In this document: positions 27,455 to 35,519 of the stretch, one piece after another
Layout of the letters: every line of letters starts with the position of its first letter
Numbering within the stretch: position 1 is the first letter of the stretch
DNA from: Candidatus Poribacteria bacterium
GTDB lineage: Bacteria > Poribacteria > WGA-4E > WGA-3G
Reading direction: 5' to 3'
Length of the DNA: 64,000 nucleotides
NCBI GenBank assembly: GCA_022827185.1
Contig: JAJDTM010000030.1
Span: 62,001 to 126,000 of the forward strand
Notes under the pieces: generated by a model
Databases searched by the model: none
The model's input: only the letters and a program-made list of their open reading frames with translations
What the model was told of the DNA's origin: nothing
Made by a program: the position numbers and the translations under genes

Positions 27455-28504
27455 TTATTGCATTGAGAAGACGACACCCAATGCCTCGTTCGGCGTTTGG
27501 ATTAATTTCTCGCACCCTTCAGATGCTTGATCAATCGGGATAACATCCGTAATCAACGGATTCACCTGAATTTTGCCTTCGGACATGAGTCGTAGCGATA
27601 ATTCTAAGTTGCGTTGTGTGGGCCACGGCACAAAGACTGGCGGATAATCCGCGCCGTGTTCATAGTCTTCGTCGTGATAGCCGGGTCCGGTGCGTGCCGC
27701 ACTGATAACATCCACATTACCGAGTCCAGCTGCGAAACCGTGTGTAATGCTTGCACCACCGACAATAACAATCCGTCCCATCTTATGCGTATCAGGTGCG
27801 GTTTTGAGCATTGCTCGAATCTGCTGAAACGCGCTCGTCGCATCGCCGCCGAAAGCGATAATCCCGCAATCCATGCCATAACCGTTAGTGAATTCCTCTG
27901 CAATGGGAATCGGATCCGCTTCGGAGACGTTTATGGCTTGATGTACGCCAGCATTTTGGGCAATACCTATCCGTAATGGCAACTGGTCTAAACCGATAAC
28001 GTAGGCACCTGCTGTTTTGGCGATCTGGCATGCAAATTGCCCGACAATGCCCAATCCAGCGACAACAACATTTTCGCCAATACGGATACGCCCGCGTTGC
28101 ACGGCGTGTAATGCCGTTGCTGCGAGATGAATAGACGCGGCTTCTTCGTAGGTAACATCGCTCGGAATCCTTGCGCACATGTTATGGGGCACACAAGCGG
28201 ACGTGGCGTGGAGTGCATAGCCACCGCCCATACCCGCCACCCGATCACCGATCTCAAATTCGTCGCAATCGCCTTCCATGCCGATAACGACACCGGCGTT
28301 CGTATATCCAAATGGACGTTGCCGTGCTTCGGAACCTGGATTCTCGCGTCTCCGTTTGACACCACCGAGTTCGGTACCGGGACTCACCATTGAGGCACGA
28401 ACTTCAACCAACAATTGACCGGGCTTCGGCGCAGGTGTCTCCTGTTCCTCCGTCCAGATACGTCCTGCCTCATTCATCATGACAACTTTTCTCATTTCAC
28501 TCAT
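27455..28504 (-). CDS. zinc-type alcohol dehydrogenase family protein (MDR)
   Basis: 349 residues of the medium-chain dehydrogenase/reductase family. The N-terminal GroES-like half has VRASMVSPGTELGG and FGYTNAGVVIG. The NAD(P)-binding half shows VVVAGLGIVGQFACQIAK. The usual structural-zinc Cys cluster is missing, and the catalytic Cys position appears replaced (VSPGTE), as in bacterial chlorophyll-synthesis-type or sugar-alcohol MDR members. The substrate is unknown. It follows a PhyH gene by 18 bases, and both lie downstream of an RmlB-like gene, suggesting a three-gene operon. Confidence 0.87.
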   Translation of the reverse strand: MSEMRKVVMMNEAGRIWTEEQETPAPKPGQLLVEVRASMVSPGTELGGVKRRRENPGSEARQRPFGYTNAGVVIGMEGDCDEFEIGDRVAGMGGGYALHATSACVPHNMCARIPSDVTYEEAASIHLAATALHAVQRGRIRIGENVVVAGLGIVGQFACQIAKTAGAYVIGLDQLPLRIGIAQNAGVHQAINVSEADPIPIAEEFTNGYGMDCGIIAFGGDATSAFQQIRAMLKTAPDTHKMGRIVIVGGASITHGFAAGLGNVDVISAARTGPGYHDEDYEHGADYPPVFVPWPTQRNLELSLRLMSEGKIQVNPLITDVIPIDQASEGCEKLIQTPNEALGVVFSMQ

Positions 28505-28522
28505 AAATAGTCCTTTCTGATT

Positions 28523-29491
28523 TTACGTTCGGTAAGGCTCCAAATCAATCCCCGGATACGCCACTTCAAGACGTGCAAGGGCTTCTGGCGTATAGTAAGC
28601 ATCCCCAGGCGCGGGCCACCCTAAAACACGTCGCACATCAGGCGTCGTTCGCGCGACAAATTCCATGTACTGTGGCGTGCCCCAACCCGGGACAGGACGC
28701 GTTGTTTTGCACCAATCGTCATTGTCTGCCCGATGGAAGTGATATCCCATCCATCCACGCTGTCTGCTCTTGTTCTCAAACGGTTGCGCCGCGTGAACCA
28801 AGTAACTGGAACGAAATGAAACACTCCCCGCTTTCGCCGTAAGCGGAACCGGATCCGCGAGTTCTCCTTTAAACTCACGCAGATCAGGGATACCCATTCC
28901 GCCCGCTCTACCCGGGTACTTCGCCCATATTTTATCCAACTGGTTCTGTGAACCTGGGCAGACAAGCATCGGCGCACCATCTATTTCGATGTCGTGTACG
29001 AAGATGGCGGTTAAAACATAGCCGTAGCGTTGCCAATTCGGATGTGGGGGTAAGGGTGAGTTCGTCGCGTTATCAATATGGTATCCTTGCCACGGATGCT
29101 CACTATGGCGACTATCAGTGAGACCTTCTCGAAAGAAGATTTGTCCATAACCGAGCCGAATTTCTTCCGTATCTAAGAGCTGCTTTGCAATCGCCAGATA
29201 TGCCTCATTTTCAATCAGTGTATCCACCGCTTCCAACCCTGTCGGGAAATGCACCGCTTTTCCAAAGGGCCCCGCGAGTCGTTGCATATCGCTGTGTTTC
29301 TCATAGGCACTTTTTAACGCTTCGGGTTGCGGCCCCCATTTCGCGTGATATTCGGCATAAGTCAACCCATCGTAGGCATTCCGCTCAATCTCTTCAAGGG
29401 CAGGCGCGATTACTTCCTGTGGAAACACGTTGGGCACCACAATGATTCCATCCCGTTCCCATGTTGCCAATTGTTCCGTTGTCAGTTGCAT
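28523..29491 (-). CDS. phytanoyl-CoA dioxygenase (PhyH) family protein
   Basis: 322 residues. Fe(II) ligands are H138-x-D140 in GYHID and H233 in YLVHAAQPF. R243 or R245 is the likely 2-oxoglutarate ligand. The ATG at 29491 is chosen because GGAGG lies just upstream; the longer frame starts inside the RmlB-like gene. It lies only four bases downstream of that gene's stop, so the two are translationally linked. This may mean oxidation of a sugar-nucleotide or sugar product (inference), but the family's substrates vary widely. Cytoplasmic. Confidence 0.92.
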   Translation of the reverse strand: MQLTTEQLATWERDGIIVVPNVFPQEVIAPALEEIERNAYDGLTYAEYHAKWGPQPEALKSAYEKHSDMQRLAGPFGKAVHFPTGLEAVDTLIENEAYLAIAKQLLDTEEIRLGYGQIFFREGLTDSRHSEHPWQGYHIDNATNSPLPPHPNWQRYGYVLTAIFVHDIEIDGAPMLVCPGSQNQLDKIWAKYPGRAGGMGIPDLREFKGELADPVPLTAKAGSVSFRSSYLVHAAQPFENKSRQRGWMGYHFHRADNDDWCKTTRPVPGWGTPQYMEFVARTTPDVRRVLGWPAPGDAYYTPEALARLEVAYPGIDLEPYRT

Positions 29492-29495
29492 GAGG

Positions 29496-30530
29496 TTACC
29501 TCCGTGTGAACGTTTCCCATTTATCCTCTTGAACCACTTCACTATCTGCTTTCTGTTGAATCGTCTGCCACCATTCCTGATTTTCGACGTACCACTGAAT
29601 CGTCTCGCGCATGCCGTCTTCAAATTCAATAGCCGGTTCCCATCCGACATCACGGGCGATTTTTTTTGAATCTAACAAATACCGACAATCGTGTCCGGGG
29701 CGGTCAGGAACGTAAGTTTTCAACGTTTGCGGTTTGTTGAGCACATCCAAGATAAAATCGCTAATCTCCTCGATGCTCTTCTCCACACCGCTTCCGACAT
29801 TATAAGTCTCGCCAACCTTGCCGCGCTTGATAACTGCTGCGACGGCTCGACAGTGGTCTTCAACGTGCAACCATTCGCGTCGGTTATGGCTGCTTCGGTA
29901 GAGCGTTAAGGGTAAATTCTGGATCGCATGCGTTGTGAAGAGCGGAATCAGTTTTTCTGGATGCTGGTAGGGACCGTAGTTGTTCGCACAATTGGAAATC
30001 GTTATCGGCATGCTGAAACTATGAAAATAAGCATTTACGAGATGATCGGCTGCGGCTTTAGAGGCATTATAGGGCGTTTGCGGACGATACGGTGAACGCT
30101 CATCAAATGCGTCAGGTGAATCCAGCGGGAGTTCACCGTAAACCTCACACGTAGAGATATGATGAAACCGTTGGAGCTCATACTTCCGAGCTGTGTCCAA
30201 CAAAATCTGCGTGCCTATCACATTCGTTTCAAAGAAACGCCGCGGATGTAGAATTGCACGACTATTGTGCGACTCCGCAGCGAAGTTCACGACGACATCC
30301 GGTTTCTCTTTTTTACAGACGTTTTCCACAAATACCGAGTCCAGAATATCGCCATGGGCAAACGCGTAACGTTTCGGGTAACGCGCCGCTATATCCGTTA
30401 AATTGGCAATATTTCCAGCGTATGTTAGTAAATCAAGGTTAACAACGGCATCGTCCGGGTGTTGCCGTAGCCAGTATCGGATAAAGTTAGTACCGATAAA
30501 TCCAGCACCACCAGTGACAAGTAACTTCAT
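29496..30530 (-). CDS. dTDP-glucose 4,6-dehydratase-like SDR (RmlB family, altered active site)
   Basis: 344 residues of the extended short-chain dehydrogenase family. The NAD motif TGGAGFIG is at 7-14, YNASKAAAD holds the YxxxK pair near 154, and NNYGPYQHPEKLIP and RPGHDCRYLLDSKK match RmlB. Classic RmlB has TDEVYG and HVDRSI. Here they read TCEVYG and HNSRAI, so the catalytic Asp is Cys. It may use a different NDP-sugar or be a related epimerase/dehydratase. No rmlA, rmlC or rmlD is nearby. It leads the operon with PhyH and MDR genes. Confidence 0.85.
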   Translation of the reverse strand: MKLLVTGGAGFIGTNFIRYWLRQHPDDAVVNLDLLTYAGNIANLTDIAARYPKRYAFAHGDILDSVFVENVCKKEKPDVVVNFAAESHNSRAILHPRRFFETNVIGTQILLDTARKYELQRFHHISTCEVYGELPLDSPDAFDERSPYRPQTPYNASKAAADHLVNAYFHSFSMPITISNCANNYGPYQHPEKLIPLFTTHAIQNLPLTLYRSSHNRREWLHVEDHCRAVAAVIKRGKVGETYNVGSGVEKSIEEISDFILDVLNKPQTLKTYVPDRPGHDCRYLLDSKKIARDVGWEPAIEFEDGMRETIQWYVENQEWWQTIQQKADSEVVQEDKWETFTRR

Positions 30531-30634
30531 TATTTAAGAATTTCCTTCTGCAAAGTCAAATATTGTCCGTTGAGTAAATAACTATATCTTACCAGAAATA
30601 GACGAAGCCTGTCAATCCAAATTCGCTTTCAGAC

Positions 30635-30840
30635 CAGAGCCATTCAGTTTTCCACTTTGTCTGTCAGATTTGAAACTTTGCCTACTGACGACTGCTAACT
30701 AACAGAGCCATTCAGTTTTCGGTTTTTTCAGACATTTTCGCGGACGGATCGCGAGCGACAAGAAACACCCAAGCAAAAACACTCGCTCCTACTAAAAAGA
30801 AAGAGATTTGTATCAAAAACCGAAATTATGTGACAATTGA
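30635..30840. repeat. MITE-like element (copy 1) and a truncated neighbour
   Basis: The element runs from AGAGCCATTCAGTTTTCGG near 30704 to GACAATTGAATG at 30832-30843. Its ends form inverted repeats (CATTCAATTGTC type next to a GGTTTTT/AAAAACC pair), and the middle reads TTTTCGCGGACGGATCGCGAGC. A second copy is at 42778-42892. A partial left end (CCAGAGCCATTCAGTTTTCC) lies at 30635-30655. No transposase is present. Confidence 0.75.
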
Positions 30841-30867
30841 ATGACCCTGGCTAAGAAAAAAATATGC

Positions 30868-30896
30868 TTGACAAATAATTGCAAATATTGTAAGAT
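30868..30896 (+). promoter_or_regulatory. sigma-70 promoter for aldo/keto reductase gene
   Basis: TTGACA at 30868-30873, a 17-base spacer, and TAAGAT at 30891-30896. It lies inside the longest open frame of the next gene and so supports the downstream ATG at 30961. Confidence 0.75.
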
Positions 30897-30960
30897 AAAT
30901 TTGATCGTAGTACTTTCTAAGTGTAGGGACCGCGTCTCATGGTCTTGCAAAGGAACAATA

Positions 30961-31899
30961 ATGCGCCAACGTAAATTAGGTAACACAGGACTAACCGTCT
31001 CCGAAATTGGCATGGGAACATGGGAACTCGGAGGACGTGAATGGGGAGACATCAGTGAAACCGACGCTGTGGATCTCCTCCGATACGCTTTTGAAAGCGG
31101 TGTCACCTATTACGACACAGCAGACCAGTACGGCGGTGGACGCGCAGAACGGCTGCTCGGCGAGGCGTTCTCAGCACTCGGTAACAGGGTCGTCATCGCC
31201 ACGAAACTCGGCTATGAATTGGACTCTGATGGCTGGATTAGCCACGGGTGGGAACATCCATCGTTTAATGTTTCACCCGAATATATCCGATCAGCGGTTG
31301 AAGGGAGCCTCACGCGATTGAAGCGGGATGTCATAGACATCTACCAATTCCACTCGCCACCACCCGCGTCCGAGTGGGATGCTGCATTCGGCACAATGGA
31401 AGACCTCAAAACCGAAGGCAAAATCCGATTTTACGGGATGGGCCTCGGTAGCGAGGCAGACGCACTGAAAGCGATAGAAGAAACCGGTATCTCCTCACTG
31501 ATGCTGACTTACAACATCCTCACGCAAGGAATGGCAACACCTGTGATGGAGACCGCAGCGAAAAAAGGTATCGCTGTTGTTGTTCGGCAGCCGTTATCGT
31601 CAGGCCTGCTCTCCGGTCAACTCGGACCGGATACTGAGTTTGCGGAAAACGATTATCGGAAAACCTGGGCCCGCGAGAAATTCCTCGCTGATCTGGAACG
31701 TGTGAAACAGGTGAAGTCTATCGTTGGAGATAAGGCGCGGAGTCTCCCGCAAGCCGCCCTCAAATTTATCTTGGCACACCCAACTGTCTCCTGCGTGGTC
31801 CCGGGAATGATGACACCGGCGCAAGTTGACGATGGTGTAGCAACTTCAGGTGCAGCACCTTTGCCGGTTGCAGTCCTGGACGAATTACGAGACAGTTAA
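30961..31899 (+). CDS. aldo/keto reductase
   Basis: About 312 residues of the AKR (beta/alpha)8 family. The catalytic tetrad can be located: D and Y in YYDTADQYGGG, K in VIATKLGYE, and H in IYQFHSPPP. The protein would reduce aldehydes or ketones with NADPH. The ATG at 30961 follows AAAGGA and lies after a clear promoter; the open frame upstream to 30841 is untranslated leader. The next gene (MTH1187 family) starts ten bases after its stop, so the two form an operon. Substrate unknown. Confidence 0.92.
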   Translation: MRQRKLGNTGLTVSEIGMGTWELGGREWGDISETDAVDLLRYAFESGVTYYDTADQYGGGRAERLLGEAFSALGNRVVIATKLGYELDSDGWISHGWEHPSFNVSPEYIRSAVEGSLTRLKRDVIDIYQFHSPPPASEWDAAFGTMEDLKTEGKIRFYGMGLGSEADALKAIEETGISSLMLTYNILTQGMATPVMETAAKKGIAVVVRQPLSSGLLSGQLGPDTEFAENDYRKTWAREKFLADLERVKQVKSIVGDKARSLPQAALKFILAHPTVSCVVPGMMTPAQVDDGVATSGAAPLPVAVLDELRDS

Positions 31900-31909
31900 G
31901 GAAGGATAC

Positions 31910-32215
31910 ATGAAGGTCATTGCGGATCTCTGCGTTGTGCCTATAGGTGTCGGCGTTTCGGTCTCGAAATATGTCACTGCGTGTGAGAAGGTACTAAAAG
32001 AGGCAGGCTTGGAAACAAAATTGCACGCTTACGGCACGAATATCGAAGGCGATTGGGATGCTGTGTTTGCGGCAATTCGACGGTGTCATGAGGTCGTTCA
32101 TGAGATGGGTGCACCCCGAATTACAACGACGCTTAAGTTTGGCACCCGGATTGATAGAAAACAAACAATGAATGATAAGGTTAGCAGCGTCCAAAATCAG
32201 TTACACACAGAATAA
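31910..32215 (+). CDS. MTH1187/YkoF-type thiamine-binding family protein
   Basis: 101 residues. The protein reads KVIADLCVVPIGVGVSVSKYVTACEKVLKEAGL, then HAYGTNIEGDWDAVFAAIRRCHEVVHEMGAPRI, the pattern of the MTH1187 family (small ferredoxin-like dimers; some members bind thiamine). The ATG at 31910 has GGAAGG just upstream and begins ten bases after the reductase stop. Its role in bacteria is not well defined; a link to hydroxymethylpyrimidine or thiamine transport is family knowledge only. Confidence 0.85.
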   Translation: MKVIADLCVVPIGVGVSVSKYVTACEKVLKEAGLETKLHAYGTNIEGDWDAVFAAIRRCHEVVHEMGAPRITTTLKFGTRIDRKQTMNDKVSSVQNQLHTE

Positions 32216-32250
32216 CTGATAGATGTTTTCAAATTTAATTGAAAATAAAC

Positions 32251-32280
32251 TTGACTTTTTTTGGTAACTTGTGCTAATCT
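32251..32280 (+). promoter_or_regulatory. sigma-70-type promoter
   Basis: TTGACT at 32251-32256 followed by a T-tract, an 18-base spacer, and TAATCT at 32275-32280 with TGC before it. It is upstream of the secreted-protein gene at 32316. Confidence 0.6.
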
Positions 32281-32315
32281 ATCACGTTAGTTGAATATAA
32301 GGAGGATAATTAAGA

Positions 32316-33008
32316 ATGAAAAGCAGATTTATGATTTTGGCAGTGTGTGCTATCGCATTTTTGCTCACAGTACAATTTGCTACTGCCATAGATAAGATTG
32401 AAGGTCCTTGGATGTGGATGATCACCGAGAGTCCCGTTGGTGGCGGTGGTGCTGCCGTAACAGATGTTGACGGTATCAAGGACGCAACAAAAGGTAAGTT
32501 GACAGAGAAAACGGTTGCCGAACAAGGAATTACCGATAAAATCCTGAAGGTCAAATTTGCCGAAAATTATAAGTGGACCGAGGGAGAAATCGCCCCAGCC
32601 GGCGGGAACAACATCAACGATACGCTCCTAAAGATTAAGTTGGGACCCGGGGGTGATATCAATGATCACTGCTCCTATGCCGTAATCAACGTCGTATCAA
32701 AGACTACCAAGAAAGGGACTACAGCCCGCGTCGGCAGCGATGATTCCGTTAAGGTGTGGTTTGGCGGCAAAGAGGTTTGGAAAAACGCTGTTAACCGCGG
32801 TGCCGGTGATTTTCAGGACACATTTGAGGTGGATCTGAAAAAAGGCGATAACGTTCTAATGGTTAAAGTGTGCGAACGCGGCGGCGGTTGGAGCATGTTC
32901 ATGGGTATCGACGCGAATTTGGACTATAACCTGAAGTTCAAAGGCCTTCCCGTTGAACCCGCTGGAAAATTGGCAACGCAGTGGGCGGAAGTCAAACGTT
33001 CTTACTAA
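32316..33008 (+). CDS. secreted jelly-roll-like protein with PAGKLATTWG-type tail
   Basis: 230 residues. The signal peptide is 1-24 (FLLTVQFATA). The mature part opens with IEGPWMWMI, then GGNNINDTLLKIKLGPGGDINDHCSYAVINV, and VGSDDSVKVWFGGKEVWKNAVNRGAGDFQDTFEVDLKKGDNVLMVKVCERGG at its centre. This resembles beta-sandwich carbohydrate-binding or PA14-like modules (inference). The tail is LPVEPAGKLATQWAEVKRSY. AGGAGG precedes the ATG. It is followed by a paralogue with two copies of the same domain. Probably outside the inner membrane. Confidence 0.82.
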   Translation: MKSRFMILAVCAIAFLLTVQFATAIDKIEGPWMWMITESPVGGGGAAVTDVDGIKDATKGKLTEKTVAEQGITDKILKVKFAENYKWTEGEIAPAGGNNINDTLLKIKLGPGGDINDHCSYAVINVVSKTTKKGTTARVGSDDSVKVWFGGKEVWKNAVNRGAGDFQDTFEVDLKKGDNVLMVKVCERGGGWSMFMGIDANLDYNLKFKGLPVEPAGKLATQWAEVKRSY

Positions 33009-33026
33009 AGATCGTTTTATGGATTA

Positions 33027-33056
33027 AATCAAGCACAAAAAATTTTGTGCTTGATT
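33027..33056. promoter_or_regulatory. perfect 14-bp inverted repeat overlapping a -35 box
   Basis: Arms AATCAAGCACAAAA and TTTTGTGCTTGATT are separated by two bases. The right arm contains the TTGATT -35 box of the next promoter. It could be an operator or a read-through barrier; no U-tract follows. Confidence 0.6.
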
Positions 33057-33080
33057 CAATTATCGTATATTTGATATACT
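33051..33080 (+). promoter_or_regulatory. sigma-70-type promoter
   Basis: TTGATT at 33051-33056, an 18-base spacer, and TATACT at 33075-33080 preceded by TGA. It is 147 bases upstream of the two-domain secreted protein. Confidence 0.6.
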
Positions 33081-33226
33081 ACCTAAAGTGGTTGCCCTAT
33101 CTTTGATAAACATCGGCGTAATATTGCAGTCACGATCTCTCAGTCGAAGCGCGACTGGATTCGCAAGAATGGGCAACACTGATTTCACTTTGATTGATAA
33201 AGTAGAAAATTAATTGGAGGATTTTC

Positions 33227-34453
33227 ATGTATAGGAAACTACTTACAATAGGGTTAGCATGTCTCATAGCACTTTTTGCCATGACAATGACGGCTAATGC
33301 CCAAGACAAAATTACTGGTCCATGGCTCTGGATGATCGCACCAACGGAAGCCAACCAAGGCGGCGCGGCTTCCACTGATGTGGATTCACTCTCTGAAGCC
33401 AGCGGTGGTGAGGTTACCGAAGCCGGGGTCGCAGCGAACGGTGCCAATGAAGGCGATGCTGTCGGTGATTTGGTATGGACGCTCGGCGAGATTACCGATA
33501 CCGGCGGTAACAATGTCAATGACACCGTCGTTGAAATCGGCTTGGGTGAAGGCGATGTTAACGACCATTCGTCTTATGCACTCATCACGCTGGAATCCGA
33601 TTCTGATCAGAGCGGCGTGGATATGAAAGTCGGTAGTGATGATTCCATCAAAGTCTGGCTGAATGGCGAAGTGGTTCACACGAACGCAGTGAACCGTGGT
33701 GCTGGCAATTTTCAGGACACATTTCAAGTTGACATTAAAACAGGGGACAACACCCTACTCGTCAAGGTCAGTGAGCGTGGTGGCGGTTGGAGCATGTTCG
33801 TCGGTGTTGATGCCGATGTCAATGCTGTCTATAAGCCATTTCCAGCCCCTGTAGCCGGAAAAATTACCGGTCCATGGCTCTGGATGATCGCACCTACCGA
33901 AACCGGTCAAGGCGGCGCAGCTTCCACTGATGTGGATTCACTCGCTGAAGCCAGTGGTGGTGACGTTACTGAAGAGATGGTCTCAATACACGGTGCCAAC
34001 GCAGGTGACAAAGTCGGTGATCTGGAATGGACGATCGGTGAAATTTCCGATTCCGGCGGTAACAACGTCAACGATCTCGTCAATGAGATTGGCTTGGGTG
34101 AAGGCGATGTCAACGACCATTCGTCTTATGCGCTGATTATCCTTGAGGCTCCCGAAGACCAGATGAACGTTCCGGCGAAAGTCGGTAGTGATGACTCCGT
34201 CAAAGTCTGGCTCAACGGTGAAGTTGTCCATAACAACGCTGTCAACCGTGGTGCTGGCAACTTCCAAGATGATTTCAAAGTTAACCTCGTCGCAGGGCCT
34301 AATGTCCTATTGGTGAAGGTCAGTGAACGCGGTGGTGGTTGGAGCATGTTCGCCGGTGTCGGCGGCACGTGGGAGATCTCACAGGAAGTCTACACTTCCG
34401 TCGAACCTGCCGGTAAACTCTTCACAACTTGGGGAAGTTTGAAAACCAAGTAA
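33227..34453 (+). CDS. secreted two-domain jelly-roll-like protein with PAGKLATTWG-type tail
   Basis: 408 residues. The signal peptide (1-25, MTMTANA) is followed by two near-identical copies of the domain in the preceding gene, about residues 26-205 and 209-390. Each has ITGPWLWMIAPTE, GGNNVND, GEGDVNDHSSYALI, VGSDDS(I/V)KVWLNGEVVH, NAVNRGAGNFQD and VSERGGGWSMF. The tail TSVEPAGKLFTTWGSLKTK ends the protein. The internal duplication keeps high DNA identity, so it is recent or under gene conversion. Likely exported and able to bind ligand twice; the ligand is unknown. Confidence 0.82.
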   Translation: MYRKLLTIGLACLIALFAMTMTANAQDKITGPWLWMIAPTEANQGGAASTDVDSLSEASGGEVTEAGVAANGANEGDAVGDLVWTLGEITDTGGNNVNDTVVEIGLGEGDVNDHSSYALITLESDSDQSGVDMKVGSDDSIKVWLNGEVVHTNAVNRGAGNFQDTFQVDIKTGDNTLLVKVSERGGGWSMFVGVDADVNAVYKPFPAPVAGKITGPWLWMIAPTETGQGGAASTDVDSLAEASGGDVTEEMVSIHGANAGDKVGDLEWTIGEISDSGGNNVNDLVNEIGLGEGDVNDHSSYALIILEAPEDQMNVPAKVGSDDSVKVWLNGEVVHNNAVNRGAGNFQDDFKVNLVAGPNVLLVKVSERGGGWSMFAGVGGTWEISQEVYTSVEPAGKLFTTWGSLKTK

Positions 34454-34491
34454 GGTCTAAATTCTACACGAGGATTTGTACCTCGAAAAGG

Positions 34492-34536
34492 AAAGGACGC
34501 AGCTAAAATATATTGGCTGCGTCCTTTCTTTTTTTC
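34492..34536. terminator. strong intrinsic terminator
   Basis: AAAGGACGCAGC pairs perfectly with GCTGCGTCCTTT (34516-34527) across a 12-base loop, followed by CTTTTTTT. A second small stem (CGAGG/CCTCG) lies at 34469-34485. It serves the plus-strand secreted-protein gene and may also act for the converging minus-strand gene. Confidence 0.88.
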
Positions 34537-34549
34537 AGGTATCTATTAT

Positions 34550-35401
34550 CTATCGTCCCATAAGTTCCATAAAGACTGGCAGAGATTCCCGAAATCCGTC
34601 CTCGCGTGTCCCGCCTACCGGAGTATAGACGCTCTCTAAAGAGATTGTTCCTTCGTATCCATCCTGTTTCAAAGCGTCCACAATGTCGTTGTAGTAAGGA
34701 TCCATCTGTCCTTGACGCATCGCGCAGAAATCAAATGTTGCCGCTGGAAGATTTACAACGCCATCCTTGAGATGAATATGTACAATATGCTCGCGAATCA
34801 CCTCATAGCCATCAGGATACGGGACCTCTGTACAATAAAGCGAACTGCACGGATCCCAGAGGACTTTCAGATGTGGCGCACCTATCTCATCGATTAATTT
34901 TCTTGCGAGAAATGCCGATGTCACGTTCCCAGAGATCGCAGTCTCCATAACCAGCGTGATCCCCGCATCGTCAGCGATTTGCAACGGTTCTTCCAATCGG
35001 TTCATGAGTGTCGTCCACGCCCCTTCAGAGATAACCGGTTCCGCGCCGAAAAGCACCATCTCCTTTCGGAAACTGAAAATCCGGACGAGGTTGGTCTCAA
35101 GTGCCTGCGCAACACCAATACATCGTTCCAACGTCGTGATATGCTCACGATACGCAGGCGCGACCACCGCTGTATCAACCGGAAGTGCCGACAAATTGTG
35201 GTGCGAGATACACGATACCTTTAAATTTCGAGCGTCAATCAACCCTTTAACCCGTTCAACATCGGCACTCGTCAAGTCTCCAACCTGTTTTTCCCAAAGA
35301 TACTGCAGCTCAACGTATTCCAAGCCCGTCTCTACCATAGTGTCTAACGCATATTCAAAATCCCGACTGATTCCATCTGTGATAATTCCCAGTTTGAACA
35401 T
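34550..35401 (-). CDS. sugar phosphate isomerase/epimerase (xylose-isomerase-like TIM barrel)
   Basis: 283 residues. It shows the TIM-barrel family pattern: LEYVELQYLWEKQ, NLKVSCISHHNLSALP, VMETAISGNV, HLKVLWDPCSSLYC, HIHLKDGVV and GTISLESVYTP. Acidic and His residues at strand ends would bind a divalent metal. The substrate is not defined; such proteins commonly sit with Gfo/Idh/MocA oxidoreductases in inositol, tagatose or uronate pathways, which is the setting here. Cytoplasmic. The next gene (3-hydroxyisobutyrate dehydrogenase type) lies about 120 bases upstream on the same strand. Confidence 0.87.
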   Translation of the reverse strand: MFKLGIITDGISRDFEYALDTMVETGLEYVELQYLWEKQVGDLTSADVERVKGLIDARNLKVSCISHHNLSALPVDTAVVAPAYREHITTLERCIGVAQALETNLVRIFSFRKEMVLFGAEPVISEGAWTTLMNRLEEPLQIADDAGITLVMETAISGNVTSAFLARKLIDEIGAPHLKVLWDPCSSLYCTEVPYPDGYEVIREHIVHIHLKDGVVNLPAATFDFCAMRQGQMDPYYNDIVDALKQDGYEGTISLESVYTPVGGTREDGFRESLPVFMELMGR

Positions 35402-35519
35402 TCAACATCCCCTCAATTTTATGACTTACGCAGCCCCTTGTAGGCGGGGTTTCAAACCCTGAAGAAATACCCAAGCAAAAACCCTGCTGTGCGTAATACC
35501 GATACAACGCTATCCTCAA
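35402..35519. repeat. partial dispersed palindromic element (copy B)
   Basis: GACTTACGCAGCCCCTTG starts at 35422, followed by GGCGGGGTTTCAAACCC, a shortened version of the element at 22450. The run ACCCAAGCAAAAAC at 35469 also occurs near 30767 and, inverted, near 39747. Confidence 0.65.

Noticed and set aside
27193..27477. 94-codon minus-strand open frame with repeated APAGRNVYR
   Set aside because: It is only the translation of the four hairpin repeat units and overlaps the MDR gene end. There is no ribosome-binding site or homology pattern.
30841..30960. Longer N-terminus of the aldo/keto reductase
   Set aside because: The region contains a TTGACA/TAAGAT promoter and gives an N-terminus unlike the family. 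The ATG at 30961 has a proper site.
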